From: Rosenbergiella gaditana
GTDB lineage: Bacteria; Pseudomonadota; Gammaproteobacteria; Enterobacterales; Enterobacteriaceae
Assembly (NCBI RefSeq): GCF_018494065.1
Contig: NZ_JABBFR010000006.1
Location: 1-64,000, forward strand
DNA length: 64,000 bases
Direction of reading: 5' to 3'
Shown: in pieces, positions 31,547-39,628 of the stretch
How the letters are laid out: each line of letters begins with the position of its first letter
Position numbering within the stretch: position 1 is the first letter of the stretch
The notes under the pieces: generated by a model
Database searches by the model: none
Told to the model about the DNA's origin: nothing
Seen by the model: the letters and a program-made list of their open reading frames with translations, nothing else
Position numbers and translations under genes: made by a program

Positions 31547-31999
31547 ATATACTTCAAAATCAATATGTTGCGATTAACGTCTCGTTAACCCCTAGTCTGG
31601 ATCATGCCAGCAGGAAGCCGAAGACTCAACCCAAAAAATACTCTATGTACTAGGGGTAAACTCCTACTAAAAAAAGCCGTGCTCCCCCACCTCAAGAATT
31701 CTACTGAAGGCGGTTTCACGGCTGTACTGACCTAAGTATGCTTAGGCTTTAGCGGTGCCATTACCCACAGCTTAAAAAGTCGCCCTGAGCTAAGATTCAT
31801 GCAAATTGGTTAAATTTCTTTGTATAACCACTGTAAACGTTCAAGTTACATACAATTGAACTCATTATAAAAAACAGTAAAAAAAATATCGAGCTTGCTT
31901 GACCGACCATTCCATCGCTAATATAACTACTCTGTATTGTGGTTATTCTTTTAAACCATACAATATATTACCTCATCCATCCTGTGAATAGGTGCTCAA
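31547..31999. other. gene-poor AT-rich stretch, start of an accessory island
   Basis: About 450 bp without a convincing gene. The first ~120 bp probably hold the thiM promoter on the minus strand. A segment at 31669-31746 has structured-RNA character (separate entry). 31800-31999 is AT-rich and could contain the promoter of the small gene at 32000; no clear -35/-10 pair stands out. Confidence 0.5.
31669..31746 (-). ncRNA. candidate structured RNA with terminator
   Basis: On the minus strand a CCTAAG/CTTAGG hairpin (31746-31731) is followed by an AGCCGTG/CACGGCT stem (31723-31675). The latter encloses a second imperfect hairpin around AGAATTCT and is followed immediately by seven T. The arrangement looks like a small RNA or the 3' scaffold of an IS200/IS605-type element (omega-RNA-like). 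The sequence alone cannot decide. No intact tnpA or tnpB is nearby. Confidence 0.35.
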
Positions 32000-32248
32000 A
32001 TGGCGAATAATGATAAGCAATCCTCAAAAGATGTAGCTCATCTGGCTGCAGAGACTCTTAACAATCCAAACGCCTCTAACATTCAGAAGAGTTTAGCGGG
32101 TTCTGTATTGTCCCAGACGGGTTCTAAAAACCAGACTGGCGCAGATATGGAAGCAAAGGCATCGGCAGCATTGAAAAATCCGCGCTCCAGCGATACGACA
32201 AAAAAGTTAGCGGGTTCGGTTGTTTCTCAATCGAATAAAAAGCGTTAA
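32000..32248 (+). CDS. small two-repeat protein, unknown (82 aa)
   Basis: An 82-residue hydrophilic, basic protein made of two imperfect copies of a ~24-residue unit: AAETLNNPNASNIQKSLAGS-V and ASAALKNPRSSDTTKKLAGS-V, each ending V-L/V-S-Q. There is no signal peptide or membrane segment. Similar Lys/Ala/Ser-rich small proteins occur in enteric bacteria without assigned function. The frame is clean, starting MANNDKQSSKD, with AT-rich upstream DNA. It lies between the candidate RNA and the IS1 remnant, so it may be part of the accessory island. Confidence 0.7.
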   Translation: MANNDKQSSKDVAHLAAETLNNPNASNIQKSLAGSVLSQTGSKNQTGADMEAKASAALKNPRSSDTTKKLAGSVVSQSNKKR

Positions 32249-32271
32249 AAAAAGCCGGGATTAACCCGGCT
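32246..32271. terminator. terminator at the end of the two-repeat gene
   Basis: AGCCGGG (32253-32259) pairs with CCCGGCT (32265-32271) around ATTAA, preceded by an eight-A run. The A run makes it a stronger terminator for minus-strand transcripts arriving from the IS1 remnant than for the small gene itself. Confidence 0.65.
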
Positions 32272-32282
32272 CAGATTGATGA

Positions 32283-32312
32283 CAACGTCCTGGCTTCTTG
32301 GTCAGGACGTTG
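32283..32312. repeat. 10-bp inverted repeat
   Basis: CAACGTCCTG (32283-32292) and CAGGACGTTG (32303-32312) form a perfect stem with a 10-nt loop. No T run follows. It lies between the small gene's terminator and the truncated end of the IS1-family remnant. Confidence 0.5.
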
Positions 32313-32385
32313 ATCTAATGGAGTTAGCGTAATTAATGAGCTAATGCCGCTGCTCCAGAGCCTCACGCGCGATTTCTCGTCCCAT

Positions 32386-32540
32386 TCATCGCCTTTCCGG
32401 TCGGAAAATGAAACACCAGAGCCAGTGTGCTTGTTTTTTACTGCCGACAAAGCCCCATGGCTCATCAAGTTTATAAATAAGTGCGACATCAGCATAAGCA
32501 ACGGGAGATGAAGTTATTCGCTTTGGCGAGATTTTTTTAA
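32386..32540 (-). pseudogene. insB: truncated IS1-family insB' frame
   Basis: After a -1 shift on the A7 run near the insA end, the frame reads ISPKRITSSPVAYADVALIY, then KLDEPWGFVGSKKQAHWLW. These correspond to the IS1 transposase segments leading to DEQWGYVGAKSRQRWLF. It stops at TGA 32388-32386 after a short unrelated tail (RPERR), so the rest of the DDE domain is gone. The frameshift site still joins the two frames even though the enzyme is dead. Confidence 0.8.
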
Positions 32541-32786
32541 AGTGCGAATCACGGTATTTATACCGACTTTAAGCGTTCTTGCGGTATCACGGACTCCAGC
32601 ACCATTAAAAGCCATCTCGGTAATTTGGTCTTTGACTCCAGGCTTACGGGCTTCATAAGTGTAGTGGAGTAGAAACACGCGATGGCAATCACGGCAGCGA
32701 AAACAGTTACGCTCTTTAGGGTTTTGACCATGACGGTAAACTTGACCAGATTGACAGCGGGGACAATGAACAGTAATGCTAGCTAT
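32514..32786 (-). pseudogene. insA: IS1-family insA with lost start codon
   Basis: A 90-residue frame from 32786 to the TAA at 32516-32514 matches IS1 InsA (91 residues). It has an N-terminal zinc-finger with C-P-R-C and C-F-R-C-R-D-C pairs and a C-terminal helix-turn-helix (FNGAGVRDTARTLKVGINTV). The first codon is ATA where IS1 has ATG (ASITVHCPRC follows), so normal initiation is lost. InsA represses the IS1 promoter. Near its end lies a run of seven A (minus strand) at the position of the IS1 -1 frameshift site. Confidence 0.85.
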
Positions 32787-32865
32787 GAGAAAACCTCAGC
32801 AGCCTGATTATACTTTAATTCAACTAATTAGAGGCATTACCAATTAACGCCCTATTAATAGGCGT

Positions 32866-33423
32866 TTAGTTTGGATAAAATACATTTAGAATTTTTTCTT
32901 TTTTATTTTCAAAAATCTTAAGATCATCATTGTCATCCCTTCCCTTCATATAAATACTTTTATCCTTATCGAAATTCTTATCTCCAACCATAAATAAAGC
33001 CATGAGATAATCAACATCATTAATCCCATTAGATCTTTTTAATGATATAACTTTCCTGTAACAGGATTCTTCGTAATCACCAACCCTATCCTTCAACATA
33101 CATTCATGTAATAGCAAAGAAGTGTCTTTATTTTTTCTATTAAATGATTCAAGTACAAAAATCGCTTTTTTATACTCACCTCTTGAAGATAAAATACCCG
33201 TATACATCCTAACGACATTAATGTTATCTGGATTGTTATTAGAAAGAACAGACAACCTACTCAATATCGAATTTTTTACATCACCATCAGTTGAATCAAC
33301 ATATTCCTTTAGCAAAAAAGAAGCTTCTTCTGTTAACTTTTCATATTTATTATCAACAGCATAAGCATTAATTTCCAGCAATAAAAAAAATGAAATAACA
33401 ATTGCAGTTTTTTTAAAAATCAT
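32866..33423 (-). CDS. exported TPR-like protein, unknown; possible immunity protein
   Basis: A 185-residue protein with a clear Sec signal peptide (MIFKKTAIVISFFLLLEINAYA, cleavage expected after AYA). The start is ATG 33423, with AGG 8 nt upstream; a TTG further up overlaps the previous gene. The mature part is helical, with a TPR-like repeat (RMYTGILSSRGEYKKAIFVL) and two Cys nine residues apart (HECMLKD...EESCYRK) that could form a disulfide. It begins 4 nt after the upstream gene stops. A+T content is far above the core genes. A periplasmic immunity protein for the partner is one inference; no family was recognised. Confidence 0.6.
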   Translation of the reverse strand: MIFKKTAIVISFFLLLEINAYAVDNKYEKLTEEASFLLKEYVDSTDGDVKNSILSRLSVLSNNNPDNINVVRMYTGILSSRGEYKKAIFVLESFNRKNKDTSLLLHECMLKDRVGDYEESCYRKVISLKRSNGINDVDYLMALFMVGDKNFDKDKSIYMKGRDDNDDLKIFENKKEKILNVFYPN

Positions 33424-33427
33424 ATTA

Positions 33428-33868
33428 TTACCTATCAAATTGGCTTAACACTATTTTTCTTTTCATAGATGACGGAAAAGGAACTGCGCTACCAATATAA
33501 CCCCCATCATAAATATAACCAGCTTCAATCTCTATTATAGGTGATGAAAGACCGCTCTTGGGGATTTGAAATGTAACTGAACCAATTAGAGCATCATTAA
33601 TACCTATAGCAAAATATTCACCTCTATGCCTGTCAAGTTTATATATATTATTATTTAAAACATCTCTAACATTACACCAAAACAAAACATTACCACTTCC
33701 GGCCGCCCTTACAGCGGCTGTTTTACCTGTGGCTGATATGTATACACTTTTACCATTTTCTATATTTTTATCAGTCACATTAAGGTTAATTGAAAAACTG
33801 GCATGAGCACCAACACCTTCAATCCTTAAATCTGCAATCTGTGAGTAATTAAAAGTTTTAGTTGTCAC
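33428..33868 (-). CDS. beta-rich protein, unknown; first gene of AT-rich pair
   Basis: A 146-residue protein starting with GTG 33868 behind a strong GGGAGG site. The sequence (MTTKTFNYSQIADLRIEGVG, ...GSGNVLFWCNV..., ...YIYDGGYIGSAVPFPSS...) looks like alternating beta strands. It has no signal peptide or membrane segment. G+C is only about one third by eye, unlike flanking genes, so transfer is likely. The next gene follows after 4 nt and is exported, so the two form an operon. An effector/immunity or surface-related pair is possible, but nothing identifies the function. Confidence 0.6.
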   Translation of the reverse strand: MTTKTFNYSQIADLRIEGVGAHASFSINLNVTDKNIENGKSVYISATGKTAAVRAAGSGNVLFWCNVRDVLNNNIYKLDRHRGEYFAIGINDALIGSVTFQIPKSGLSSPIIEIEAGYIYDGGYIGSAVPFPSSMKRKIVLSQFDR

Positions 33869-33935
33869 AAATTTTCCTCCCTGTATAGTTTACCTCCTGA
33901 AAATTAACAAATTTACTCTACTAATATAGAAAAAC

Positions 33936-33951
33936 AGTGATATAGATCACA
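33936..33951. promoter_or_regulatory. predicted CRP site upstream of idnO
   Basis: AGTGA-TATAGA-TCACA at 33936-33951 matches the CRP consensus TGTGA-N6-TCACA at nine of ten positions. It lies 72 bp ahead of the idnO ATG and about 68 bp upstream of the divergent AT-rich operon. Catabolite control of gluconate/idonate genes by CRP is usual in enteric bacteria. Confidence 0.65.
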
Positions 33952-34022
33952 TTAACAGCGACGCTAATTTCGCTAAATAAGCCTCAATTGATTTTACTTA
34001 ATGATGAATAAGGAAAACTTGC

Positions 34023-34787
34023 ATGAGCCAACTCTTCTCGCTGACACATAAACGCGCACTAATAACTGGATCAGGACGCGGGATTGGCTTTCTCATGGCA
34101 AAAGGCTTAGCCGAAGCGGGGGCAGAAGTCATTATTAATGCCACCCAGCAGGCGGGAGCAGAAAGTGCGGCAGCCAAACTCCGCGCGCTTGGCCACAACG
34201 CCCATGCGGTTGCCTTTGATGTCACGGACTCCGAGAAGGTGGCCGAGGCGATTGAGAAAATTGAATCCACTATTGGTCAAATCGATATCCTTATCAATAA
34301 TGCCGGTATCCAACGACGTCGCCCTTTTTTAGAATTCGCAGAACAAGATTGGAACGATGTGATTGCGGTGAACCAAACAGCGGTCTTTTTAGTGTCTCAA
34401 ACCGTCGCCCGTTATATGGCTAAACGCCAAGCCGGTAAAATTATCAATATCGGCTCGATGCAGAGTGAATTGGGCCGCGATACCATTACGCCTTATGCCG
34501 CATCAAAAGGCGCTGTTACCATGCTCACTCGTGGTATGTGTGTCGAATTGGCGCGGTATAATATTCAAGTTAATGGGATTGCCCCTGGCTATTTCGCCAC
34601 AGAAATGACGCAAGCTCTAGTTGAGGACAAAACCTTTACTGACTGGCTAACCAAACGTACCCCAGCCGCTCGCTGGGGCAATCCAGAAGAGTTAATTGGT
34701 GCTGCGGTTTTTCTGTCGTCAAAAGCCTCCGACTTTGTGAATGGTCATCTGCTTTTTGTCGACGGCGGTATGCGGGTCGCGGTTTAA
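34023..34787 (+). CDS. idnO: gluconate 5-dehydrogenase (5-keto-D-gluconate reductase)
   Basis: A 254-residue classical SDR that interconverts 5-ketogluconate and gluconate. Near-identical blocks to E. coli IdnO include LITGSGRGIGFLMAKGL (cofactor loop), NNAGIQRRRPF, the catalytic Ser-Tyr-Lys in INIGSMQSELGRDTITPYAASKG (split as Ser in GSMQS and Y-x-x-x-K in YAASK), and GHLLFVDGGM. Unlike E. coli, idnK, idnD, idnT and idnR are not adjacent. A CRP-like site lies upstream. It converges on the DUF4056-like gene with 4 bp between stops. Confidence 0.9.
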   Translation: MSQLFSLTHKRALITGSGRGIGFLMAKGLAEAGAEVIINATQQAGAESAAAKLRALGHNAHAVAFDVTDSEKVAEAIEKIESTIGQIDILINNAGIQRRRPFLEFAEQDWNDVIAVNQTAVFLVSQTVARYMAKRQAGKIINIGSMQSELGRDTITPYAASKGAVTMLTRGMCVELARYNIQVNGIAPGYFATEMTQALVEDKTFTDWLTKRTPAARWGNPEELIGAAVFLSSKASDFVNGHLLFVDGGMRVAV

Positions 34788-34791
34788 GCCG

Positions 34792-35937
34792 TCACTCCGC
34801 TTTAAGAGCAGGTCGCTGCTGGGCATCCTCAGTCTCAGCCTGCTCGGCTAAGCGCTGAAAATCTTCGCGGGTTAACTTCTCAGTAAACGCAGGCAGTTGC
34901 TGGGAAGCCTTGACCGGTAAGAGTTCCAGCACGGCAACGTCATCTAAGGTCACCCCTGCCACCTGCTCAGGTAAGGCCAATTCATGGTTAGCACTTGGCT
35001 CTCCTGGAATGGGTGTGGGTCGTCGAGCATTATCCGTCAGATAGTTACGTTGTCTCACCAACCATTTATTAGGCACCCGCCGCTGGCTATCCCACCATTG
35101 TCCATCAAGACGATCGAATTGCTGCGCGGTATTTTGCTTTGAGACCGCTCCCAATTGATCAAGTGCTTGTGTGATTATGTCGGTGGCGCGTGAGTTGTAA
35201 TGAGTTAAGTCCCGACCTTCCCCCTGTAACAGAAGCGCAGCGGCTAAGCGTACACCTAATAGGTTGGAATAAAGGTCTTCAGGGGAAAAGGCAGAGACGC
35301 CTTCAGAGAAACCGGGCACGGATTCAAAACCATACCATTGTGCAATTTCATGCCACGCGGCCAAGTCGAACGCCACGCGTGCAGCCGTCCATACGACTAG
35401 ACTAAAAGCTTTCTGGTGATCGCTCGGGACCTGATAAGGACGGACCACGATTTCACGCCGAGCCAGTTCATTGCTTAGACTCACCCGAAAGGCACTCCCC
35501 TGATGCTGCAAGAGCTGGCTCGCGATCCAATAGGTCATATCCATACTGTCACGCACATGGGCCGTGTCGATAAATCCGCCTTGCGTAGTATAGAGAATCC
35601 CATTTTTTTCACTGCCGCCACCGACCATGCTAGTCAGACCACGGATCACACTATCATTATAACGGTGAGTCCCTAACTGATGACTTTCAACGATATTATC
35701 AAGCCGATAAAAAGGAACCGGTACGCCTTTCAGTTCCGCACGTAAATCATGGCCAAACGCACAGCAAGGCCGCAGCCCTTCGGGTTTTTGCAAAGACGGT
35801 AAGAGGCTTGCTTGGGAGACGACTTGATGAGGGTCGGTCTCCAAATCGAGTGGAGCATTCGCTGCCCAAGCACGCGGCATTAGTGAGAGCGTTAAGGCTA
35901 TAAATAGAGGAGAACGACAACGCCAGATGCGTAACAT
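34792..35937 (-). CDS. exported DUF4056-like protein
   Basis: A 381-residue protein with a Sec signal peptide (MLRIWRCRSPLFIALTLSLM to RAWA). The start is placed at ATG 35937 so that the signal peptide has a normal n-region; an in-frame ATG lies at 35967. Landmarks are RPCCAFGHDLRAEL near the mature N-terminus, HVRDSMDMTYWIASQLL, and AAWHEIAQWYGF, a His-Glu pair that could bind metal. I associate this with the DUF4056 family from memory of its Cys-Cys-Phe-Gly and HE-WYG features. The C-terminal ~60 residues are Gln/Glu-rich. It is monocistronic and its function is unknown. Confidence 0.6.
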   Translation of the reverse strand: MLRIWRCRSPLFIALTLSLMPRAWAANAPLDLETDPHQVVSQASLLPSLQKPEGLRPCCAFGHDLRAELKGVPVPFYRLDNIVESHQLGTHRYNDSVIRGLTSMVGGGSEKNGILYTTQGGFIDTAHVRDSMDMTYWIASQLLQHQGSAFRVSLSNELARREIVVRPYQVPSDHQKAFSLVVWTAARVAFDLAAWHEIAQWYGFESVPGFSEGVSAFSPEDLYSNLLGVRLAAALLLQGEGRDLTHYNSRATDIITQALDQLGAVSKQNTAQQFDRLDGQWWDSQRRVPNKWLVRQRNYLTDNARRPTPIPGEPSANHELALPEQVAGVTLDDVAVLELLPVKASQQLPAFTEKLTREDFQRLAEQAETEDAQQRPALKAE

Positions 35938-36049
35938 TTTACTTTTCCCGTTAACTTTATTCAGCATAGTTAAGGGGAGAATCCAACGTTTGTCATTCTG
36001 TATATGTCTGAAAATTGCTTAAACTAGAGGCAGCTTAAGCAATTGACAG

Positions 36050-37621
36050 TTAAGCTTGCACTGGTTGAGTACGGATCAAGTAGTCGAAGGCGCTGAGTGC
36101 CGCTTTCGCCCCCTCACCACTCGCAATAATAATTTGCTTATAAGGGACGGTGGTGCAATCACCTGCTGCAAAGATACCGGGCTGATTGGTCTCACCACGC
36201 GGGTCGACAATAATCTCACCCATTGGGTTACGGTCAATCACCCCTTCTAACCACGCCGTGTTCGGCAGTAAACCAATCTGAACGAAAATGCCGGACAGCG
36301 CTAAGGTATGCAGTTGCTCGGTCAGTCGATCTTTCCACACCAGTCCGGTGACTTGTTGACCATCTCCCAATACTTCTTGGGTGTGGGCGTTAACGATAAC
36401 CTCAACATTCGGCAGGCTGCGTAATTTGGTTTGCAGTACTTGGTCGGCCTTTAGGGCGTCCGCAAATTCTAATAAGGTGACATGCTCAACCAAACCCGCT
36501 AAATCTATCGCCGCTTCTACCCCAGAATTCCCGCCACCGACGACGGCAACACGTTTTCCTTTAAATAAAGGTCCGTCACAGTGTGGACAGTAGGTCACTC
36601 CGCGAGTCCGGTAGGTCTCTTCGCCCGGCACACCCATATTTCTCCAGCGTGCGCCGGTTGCCACGATAATACTTTTCGCCTTCAGCGTCGCGCCACTCGC
36701 GGTCTGAAGTTGGTGTAATCCGCCTGGCTCGACGGCTGGCTGCAACTGAGTAGCTTGTTGGGTATCAATAATATCAACCTGATAATCTTCAACATGGGTA
36801 CGCAATGCGGTGGCTAAGCGACTGCCTTCGGTTTTCGGGACTGAGATATAGTTTTCGATATCTACCGTATCAAGCACCTGTCCGCCAAAGCGCTCGCCCA
36901 TTAACCCGGTACGAATACCTTTACGAGCGGTGTAAATGGCGGCGGCTGCGCCAGCCGGACCGCTACCAACTACCAATACATCGTAGGGGGCCTGCTCAGT
37001 CAGCGTTGCGGCTTGACGCGCCGCGGCACCGGTATCCACTTTGTTGACGATTTCAGCCAACGTCATACGTCCATGGCCAAAACTCTCGCCATTAAGCAAT
37101 ACAGCCGGCACGCCCATAATGTTGCGGTCCGCGATCTCTTGTTGGAATTGACCGCCATCGATCGCTGTGTGATGGATGCGGGGATTAAGGATCGACAGTA
37201 AATTCAGCGCCTGTACCACATCTGGGCAGTTATGACAGGAGAGTGAATAGTAGGTCTCGAAATGTAATTCGTCTGGCAAGGCTTTAATTTGTGCAAGCAG
37301 CTTTTGACTCTCTTTCGAAGGATGCCCACCGGTCTGTAACAATGCTAATACCAGCGAGGTAAACTCATGGCCTAATGGCGATCCGGCAAAACGCGGGCCA
37401 TGTCGTTGACCTTGCGGTGTGATCAAAAAAGAAGGCTGACGAACATCCGCTCGGTTTTCCTCAATAAAATTCACCTTTTCCGACAATTCCGCAATCTGGA
37501 TAAGAAGTTGACGGATCTCTGTCGAGGCTGAAGAGTGATCAAGGGACGCCACTAAATCGACAGGTTTGGTGAGTTTTTCTAAGTAGGTTTTTAATTGTGT
37601 TTGTAATTGAGTTTCTAACAT
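36050..37621 (-). CDS. ahpF: alkyl hydroperoxide reductase, NADH-dependent flavoprotein subunit
   Basis: A 523-residue FAD disulfide reductase that regenerates AhpC. The N-terminal double-thioredoxin-like domain (to ~residue 200) has the Cxx[15 protein letters not shown]. The linker is followed by the FAD domain ([19 protein letters not shown]), the redox CxxC in [14 protein letters not shown], the NADH-binding [12 protein letters not shown], and the C-terminal FAD motif [13 protein letters not shown]. It lies downstream of ahpC with a hairpin between them. Confidence 0.97.
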   Translation of the reverse strand: MLETQLQTQLKTYLEKLTKPVDLVASLDHSSASTEIRQLLIQIAELSEKVNFIEENRADVRQPSFLITPQGQRHGPRFAGSPLGHEFTSLVLALLQTGGHPSKESQKLLAQIKALPDELHFETYYSLSCHNCPDVVQALNLLSILNPRIHHTAIDGGQFQQEIADRNIMGVPAVLLNGESFGHGRMTLAEIVNKVDTGAAARQAATLTEQAPYDVLVVGSGPAGAAAAIYTARKGIRTGLMGERFGGQVLDTVDIENYISVPKTEGSRLATALRTHVEDYQVDIIDTQQATQLQPAVEPGGLHQLQTASGATLKAKSIIVATGARWRNMGVPGEETYRTRGVTYCPHCDGPLFKGKRVAVVGGGNSGVEAAIDLAGLVEHVTLLEFADALKADQVLQTKLRSLPNVEVIVNAHTQEVLGDGQQVTGLVWKDRLTEQLHTLALSGIFVQIGLLPNTAWLEGVIDRNPMGEIIVDPRGETNQPGIFAAGDCTTVPYKQIIIASGEGAKAALSAFDYLIRTQPVQA

Positions 37622-37639
37622 ATTGCCTTCCCCGGATAT

Positions 37640-37663
37640 AAAAACGGGCGCCAGAGCGCCCGT
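37640..37663 (-). terminator. intercistronic terminator between ahpC and ahpF
   Basis: An 8-bp stem, ACGGGCGC (37644-37651) with GCGCCCGT (37656-37663), around CAGA is followed on the minus strand by four T. It sits in the 67-bp gap between ahpC and ahpF and probably lets only part of the transcripts enter ahpF, giving more peroxiredoxin than reductase. Confidence 0.7.
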
Positions 37664-37688
37664 AATACGATGACGTTGCGAGTGTCGC

Positions 37689-38252
37689 TTAAATTTTACC
37701 GACTAAGTCGAGAGATGGCGCTAAGGTCGCTTCGCCTTCTTTCCATTTTGCAGGACACACTTCGCCAGGATGGCTTGCTACATATTGTGCGGCTTTCACT
37801 TTACGCAGTAGGTCAGATGCATCACGGCCAATACCCTCTGCAGTGATTTCTACTGCCTGAATAATACCTTCTGAATCGACGATAAAGGTACCGCGATCGG
37901 CGAGACCTTGCGCTTCACGCATAATATCGAAATTACGCGTAAGTGAACCGGTAGGGTCACCAATCATCGCATAGTTGATTTTACCGATGGTGTCGGAACT
38001 GCCATGCCACGCTTTATGGGTAAAGTGGGTATCGGTTGAGACGGAGTAAATATCGACGCCAAGCTTTTGGAACTCATCATAGTGATCGGCGACGTCGCCT
38101 AACTCTGTAGGGCAGACAAAAGTGAAGTCAGCAGGATAGAAGAAGAACACACTCCATTTACCTTCGACGTCTTTCTCGGTCAGATCGATAAATTGACCTG
38201 ATTTAAAAGCGGTGTTTTTGAAAGGTTTAATTTTAGTATTGATAATGGACAT
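37689..38252 (-). CDS. ahpC: alkyl hydroperoxide reductase peroxiredoxin subunit
   Basis: A 187-residue 2-Cys peroxiredoxin that reduces hydrogen peroxide and organic peroxides. The peroxidatic Cys is in [16 protein letters not shown] near residue 47, and the resolving Cys is in [13 protein letters not shown] near residue 166. [19 protein letters not shown] matches the E. coli start. In enteric bacteria it is induced by OxyR; I could not place a convincing OxyR box in the 94-bp upstream gap, which holds a seven-G run on the minus strand. Confidence 0.97.
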   Translation of the reverse strand: MSIINTKIKPFKNTAFKSGQFIDLTEKDVEGKWSVFFFYPADFTFVCPTELGDVADHYDEFQKLGVDIYSVSTDTHFTHKAWHGSSDTIGKINYAMIGDPTGSLTRNFDIMREAQGLADRGTFIVDSEGIIQAVEITAEGIGRDASDLLRKVKAAQYVASHPGEVCPAKWKEGEATLAPSLDLVGKI

Positions 38253-38346
38253 GATTGGCCTCCGTAATAATGTTAGGTGCTACCTTAAGCTACCCCCCCA
38301 TTTCAGGCCAATCACTCCTATGTATCGGTATAATCAGTCATACCTA

Positions 38347-39456
38347 TCAAAGCGTTCTAATAGAGATATCCTCAGGAATAACCTGGCCTTGCCAATAGAG
38401 TTGGGTAGCAATATTCTCGGCAATCTCGCGATAAAGCTCGCTAAATTGTCCCGTTGGATCCCTAACCACGGTTGGGATACCGGCATCCAGATCTTCCCGT
38501 AATTGAATATGTAACGGAACTTTTCCCAATACCGGAATCGCATAATCTTCACTTAACGCTTTCGCCCCTTCATGTCCAAAAATCGCCTCTTGATGACCAC
38601 AATGTTGACAAATATGCACACTCATATTTTCGACAATTCCTAACACCGGTACATCGACTTTGTTGAACATCACCACCCCTTTACGCGCATCCAGTAGTGC
38701 GACATCTTGCGGTGTGGTGACCACTACCGCGCCAGTAACCGGAATATTTTGCGCAAGGGTAAGCTGGATATCGCCAGTACCTGGCGGCATATCCACGACC
38801 AAATAATCAAGGTCTGGCCAAAGCGTCTCATTCAGCAGCTGTAATAATGCTTTACTGGCCATTGGACCTCGCCAGATCATGGCATTATCGTCCGTCACTA
38901 AGTAACCAATAGAGTTCGTCGCCAATCCATAACTCATAATCGGCGCCATATGCTTACCATCAGGGGAGGAAGGACGTTGCTCCGCCGTGCCTAACATTTG
39001 CGGAATAGAGGGACCATAAATATCCGCATCCAGTACGCCGACCTTGATTCCCTGATCCGCTAGCGCCAGCGCCACATTAAGTGCAGTACTCGATTTTCCC
39101 ACACCGCCTTTGCCAGAACTGACAGCAATAATGTTTTTAACACCACGACACCCCGGTAATTGCTTAACGCGCTGCAATGTGGCGATCGCGTAGTCGAGGT
39201 GCCAATCAACGGCTGTTGCACCGGTTGCTTCAGTCAGTAAGGGGCTCGCCCAAGCTTGTAATGCTTTAAAGCCCTGAGGCCAAGCAAACGGGAGTATCAG
39301 TTCGATATGCAGTATCTTGTCCAGTAACACCGCGTGTTGCAGCGCGTTAAGCTCAACCAGATTTTGTCGTAACGTCGGATGCGCAAACTGAGCGAAAAGC
39401 GGGTTAACGGTGTCACGCAAATCGGTGGATTGCGGGGATGAGGGGTCAAAAGACAT
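38347..39456 (-). CDS. mrp: iron-sulfur cluster carrier protein Mrp (ApbC)
   Basis: A 369-residue P-loop ATPase of the MinD/Mrp family that carries and transfers Fe-S clusters. ATG 39456 is chosen because AGGAG lies 7 nt upstream and the product equals E. coli Mrp in length; an ATG seven codons earlier overlaps that site. The deviant Walker A is SSGKGGVGKSSTALN, and the cluster-binding C-x-x-C is in HICQHCGHQEAIFG. An N-terminal MIP18-like domain occupies ~residues 10-90. It is divergent from metG, a conserved pairing. Confidence 0.95.
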   Translation of the reverse strand: MSFDPSSPQSTDLRDTVNPLFAQFAHPTLRQNLVELNALQHAVLLDKILHIELILPFAWPQGFKALQAWASPLLTEATGATAVDWHLDYAIATLQRVKQLPGCRGVKNIIAVSSGKGGVGKSSTALNVALALADQGIKVGVLDADIYGPSIPQMLGTAEQRPSSPDGKHMAPIMSYGLATNSIGYLVTDDNAMIWRGPMASKALLQLLNETLWPDLDYLVVDMPPGTGDIQLTLAQNIPVTGAVVVTTPQDVALLDARKGVVMFNKVDVPVLGIVENMSVHICQHCGHQEAIFGHEGAKALSEDYAIPVLGKVPLHIQLREDLDAGIPTVVRDPTGQFSELYREIAENIATQLYWQGQVIPEDISIRTL

Positions 39457-39628
39457 GGCATCGCTCCTAGAAGGCATCGGTTAAGCACGGTTAGAGGGTA
39501 ACGCAAGCGCTAATCTTAACAGATTCTTACTGTCCATGCTGTTAGTTGACGTTAACCGTTTACCTTGTCGGGGCCTTCAGTTACCATTCATTATTCCTTT
39601 TGTTCATCTACAGAAAGCTACGCAAATT

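Larger units (their letters stand above)
32386..32841 (-). mobile_element. IS1-family insertion sequence remnant
   Basis: The left end, read on the minus strand from 32841 (GGTAATGCCTCTAATTAG), aligns with the IS1 left terminal repeat GGTGATGCTGCCAACTTACT, and the promoter region after it also matches. insA follows, then the first part of the insB frame, which is cut at ~32386. No right terminal repeat or target duplication was found. This is a 5' fragment of an IS1-like element and should be immobile. Confidence 0.85.

Noticed and set aside
32271-32501. 76-codon minus-strand ORF
   Set aside because: It reads through the broken insB region and the inverted repeat in a different frame from InsB; no conserved features.
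36805-37201. Plus-strand ORFs within ahpF
   Set aside because: They are antisense to a clearly conserved flavoprotein gene and have basic, unconserved translations.
38253-38346. OxyR-binding site upstream of ahpC
   Set aside because: Only fragments such as ATAG could be matched; spacing does not fit the four-part OxyR consensus well enough to call.
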